A DNA stretch of 25,638 bases from Fen731 sp964354265 (GTDB lineage Bacteria; Actinomycetota; Humimicrobiia; Humimicrobiales; Humimicrobiaceae), in assembly GCA_964354265.1 (NCBI GenBank), contig CAYGYY010000029.1, forward strand, positions 1-25,638, given 5' to 3'. This document shows, piece by piece, positions 23,801 to 25,638 of the stretch. The notes under the pieces were generated by a model. It was given only the letters and a program-made list of their open reading frames with translations. It searched no databases and was not told the DNA's origin. Within the stretch, counting starts at the first letter, position 1; every line of letters begins with the position of its first letter. The position numbers were made by a program, and so were the translations under genes.

Positions 23801-25315
23801 ATGATTACAGAAAAAGGAGTCGTCCCGGTAAAGGGCGGACAGTTTAAAGTACTATCAGGAGAACAGGTAAAAGATCTGCACAGGGCTACCGTGGAAGTCC
23901 TTGAAAATATAGGTATAAAAAATCTCCATGATGATGCAAGGGAGATAATGCAGGGCAATGGCTGCCTTGTCGACCATGACAGCAGGATAGTGAAGATTCC
24001 CGAATCTGTATTGATGAACAACCTGGCAAAAGCTCCTTCCACGATTATGCTTTATGGAAGGGATCCAAAGTATAATGTGGAGCTTGACGATTCTGATAAT
24101 GTCTATGTAATGGGTGGAGCAGGAGCAGTCCAGACCCTGGGTCTTGACGGCGTATTGAGGCCTTCCACTACAAAGGATATGGAGGACCTTACGCGCCTGG
24201 AAGATACCCTTGGAAACATGGATATTGCGCATTTTCTTGTAATACCTTCAGACTCTGAATTTGGAGATACTTCTGAGTGTGAGATGCTCACATTTGCCCA
24301 CATGGCAACTAACAATACCCGGAATTTTTATGCCCTTGTCGGCGGCTGCAGGGAAGGCTTAAGATTTGAGCTTGAGATGGCCTCAGTCCTCTCAGGGAGC
24401 ATTGAAGAAGTCTCAAAAAAACCTTTCTTTGTGGCCGGCCTGTGCATTATAAGCCCGCTTACTCACCGCAGGGAGTTTGTTGAAGAACTTTTGGAATGCG
24501 GTAAATATAAGATACCATGTTATGTTGAAGCGGATGCGACTGCAGGCGGGACAACGCCCTTTACGATTGCGGGCACTGTTGTTGAAATAAATGCCAATAT
24601 ACTTGCTGCAATAGCCCTTGCCCAGATGGTAAACCCTGGAGCGCCCTGCATCTATTCATCTTCTTCAGGAATACTTGATATGAGATCCCTTTATTTTGCA
24701 GGGAATGCCCCGGAAGCGACACTGCTGCACATGGCATCAGCACAGATGGCCCATTTTTACGGGTTACCATACTACGGCAGCAATCCTGCGGATTCCAAAA
24801 TCCCTGATGAACAGGCAGGTTATGAGAGGGCGCATCATTTTTTGGGTTGTGCGCTTGGCGGAGTGAATATTATACATGTAGCAATCGGGAATCTCGCCAT
24901 GATGAGCATTGCAAATTATGAACAATGCCTTATAGACAACGAAATACTTGGCGCGACTTTCAGGATGCTGCAGGGCGTTGATACGAGCAGGGAGGCGATA
25001 GGAATCGATGCTTTCAGGGAGGCAGGCCACAGCTCGAGTTTCCTGCAGACAATGCACTCTTTAAAATATTGCAGGAGCTCTGAAAGATGGATACCTGAAT
25101 TGACCGACAGGGGGAACTGGAATCAATGGATTGCATCTTCAGGCGGGAAAGATATGCGGGAGCGGGCTAAAGATTTGGCAAAAAAGATCCTTGATGAGCA
25201 CCATCCTGTTTATGTGACAGAGAAGCAGAGGAAAGAAATCTGGAAAATAGCTATATCAGCACAAAAAGAATTGCTCAGGATCACAAAGAAGAGAGATACT
25301 ATTCAGGGTAAGTGA
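23801..25315 (+). CDS. Second MttB-family methyltransferase-like protein, non-pyrrolysine
   Basis: A 504-aa member of the trimethylamine-methyltransferase family: LHRATVEVLENIGIKNLHDDARE at the N-terminus, VMGGAGAVQTLGLDG, STTKDMEDLTRLEDTLGNMD, PFTIAGTVVEINANILAAIALAQ mid-protein, a SGILDMRSLYFAGNAPEATLLH segment and a C-terminal AKDLAKKILDEHHP. There is no in-frame stop in its core, so it lacks pyrrolysine. It likely moves a methyl group from a methylated nitrogen to a corrinoid carrier, by family analogy. GGAGGG four bases before the ATG is a strong ribosome site. The only gene after it is convergent, so it ends the operon. Residue-level similarity to the first MttB homologue is low, which suggests different substrates rather than recent duplication. 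Confidence 0.9.
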   Translation: MITEKGVVPVKGGQFKVLSGEQVKDLHRATVEVLENIGIKNLHDDAREIMQGNGCLVDHDSRIVKIPESVLMNNLAKAPSTIMLYGRDPKYNVELDDSDNVYVMGGAGAVQTLGLDGVLRPSTTKDMEDLTRLEDTLGNMDIAHFLVIPSDSEFGDTSECEMLTFAHMATNNTRNFYALVGGCREGLRFELEMASVLSGSIEEVSKKPFFVAGLCIISPLTHRREFVEELLECGKYKIPCYVEADATAGGTTPFTIAGTVVEINANILAAIALAQMVNPGAPCIYSSSSGILDMRSLYFAGNAPEATLLHMASAQMAHFYGLPYYGSNPADSKIPDEQAGYERAHHFLGCALGGVNIIHVAIGNLAMMSIANYEQCLIDNEILGATFRMLQGVDTSREAIGIDAFREAGHSSSFLQTMHSLKYCRSSERWIPELTDRGNWNQWIASSGGKDMRERAKDLAKKILDEHHPVYVTEKQRKEIWKIAISAQKELLRITKKRDTIQGK

Positions 25316-25438
25316 TACAGGATGTCAGGTGCATTCTGCCCGATAACATCCTGCATCTGTCAACCCAAAATCTGTATTTATCCCAATTAATTTATGGTTT
25401 TTACAGGCCAGGGCGAAGTTCCTGCCGGAAAACAATTC

Positions 25439-25638
25439 TTACTTTACATAGACAGAAAACTCTTTGTAAGCCATACCGCCATTGCCGTCATCGGCCCATA
25501 ACAGGATTGCATAATTACCTTCAACAGAGCCTGTCCTCCACTGCAGGGTATTTGCATCTTCGTTAATTATAGTTCCCGAAGTAGCCTCCCAGTCAAAAGT
25601 CACGCTATCTCCATCAGGGTCTGTACAGCTGACGAATA
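25439..25638 (-). CDS. C-terminal Ig/PKD-like domain of a surface protein (5' partial)
   Basis: Read on the minus strand, the frame is open from the window edge to a TAA at 25439-25441, giving 65 residues. The fragment contains SCTDPDGDSVTFDWEATSG, then LQWRTGSVEGNYAILLWADDGNGGMAYKEFSVYVK. The DPDGD and ADDGNGG turns and alternating beta pattern match PKD/cadherin-like immunoglobulin repeats of secreted or cell-surface proteins. The rest of the gene, including any signal or catalytic domain, lies outside the window. The gene is convergent with the second MttB homologue. No clear terminator is seen in the 123-base spacer. Confidence 0.72.
   Translation of the reverse strand, partial: FVSCTDPDGDSVTFDWEATSGTIINEDANTLQWRTGSVEGNYAILLWADDGNGGMAYKEFSVYVK

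Noticed and set aside
19970..25315. Pyrrolysine (in-frame TAG) in the MttB genes
   Set aside because: Both genes read through to full family length without an internal stop, so they belong to the non-pyrrolysine branch.
25312..25566. 84-codon plus-strand ORF
   Set aside because: It has no family resemblance and overlaps the convincing minus-strand Ig/PKD-like frame. It is a shadow.

Overview
The window looks like a metagenome-derived contig from an uncultured, low-GC, probably anaerobic bacterium. Signs are the AT-rich spacers, frequent AGG/AGA arginine and ATA isoleucine codons, strong GGAGG ribosome sites, four genes best started at TTG, lipoprotein signals, and a 10-N assembly gap inside the first gene. 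A tiny lysine-rich peptide gene and an 81-aa membrane protein recall small families I associate with actinobacterial lineages, but the sequence does not fix the taxon. I found no rRNA, tRNA, CRISPR array, transposase or phage gene.

Layout. (1) 1-2556: the 3' part of a trimethylamine-dehydrogenase/2,4-dienoyl-CoA-reductase-like iron-sulfur flavoenzyme, then a metal-dependent amidohydrolase. (2) 2812-4352: a small membrane protein, a 19-codon lysine-rich ORF and an MFS transporter, followed by a foldable non-coding segment. (3) 4582-8489: a DUF2807-type beta-repeat protein and a YhaO/YhaN (SbcD/SbcC-like) nuclease-ATPase pair. (4) 8600-11919: a DUF3221-like lipoprotein, a DUF2087 regulator, an unknown glycine-rich protein and a membrane-anchored polymer-forming (bactofilin-like) protein. 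(5) 12070-16274, all on the minus strand: a FAS1-DUF4214-FAS1 secreted protein, a PerR-like regulator, a zinc-dependent phospholipase C family protein and a PAP2-like membrane protein. (6) 16476-25315: a catabolic island. An L-fucose/arabinose-isomerase-like gene diverges from a HapK-like small protein plus a sugar-type solute-binding lipoprotein. A four-gene run follows: MttB-family methyltransferase, UroD/MtaA-like protein, LacI-family regulator, second MttB-family methyltransferase. (7) 25439-25638: the 3' end of a minus-strand gene encoding an Ig/PKD-like domain, cut by the window edge.

How it may work together. The island pairs sugar-type parts (isomerase-like enzyme, solute-binding protein, LacI regulator) with corrinoid-type methyltransferases that lack the pyrrolysine codon. 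It has no visible corrinoid-protein gene and no ABC permease. This suggests uptake and demethylation of a methylated sugar-like or quaternary-amine compound, with the missing parts encoded elsewhere. A LacI-type operator candidate lies between the divergent genes. Separately, a PerR-like regulator adjoins two tandem PerR-box-like sites upstream of the fasciclin-type gene. Both regulatory links are inferences.
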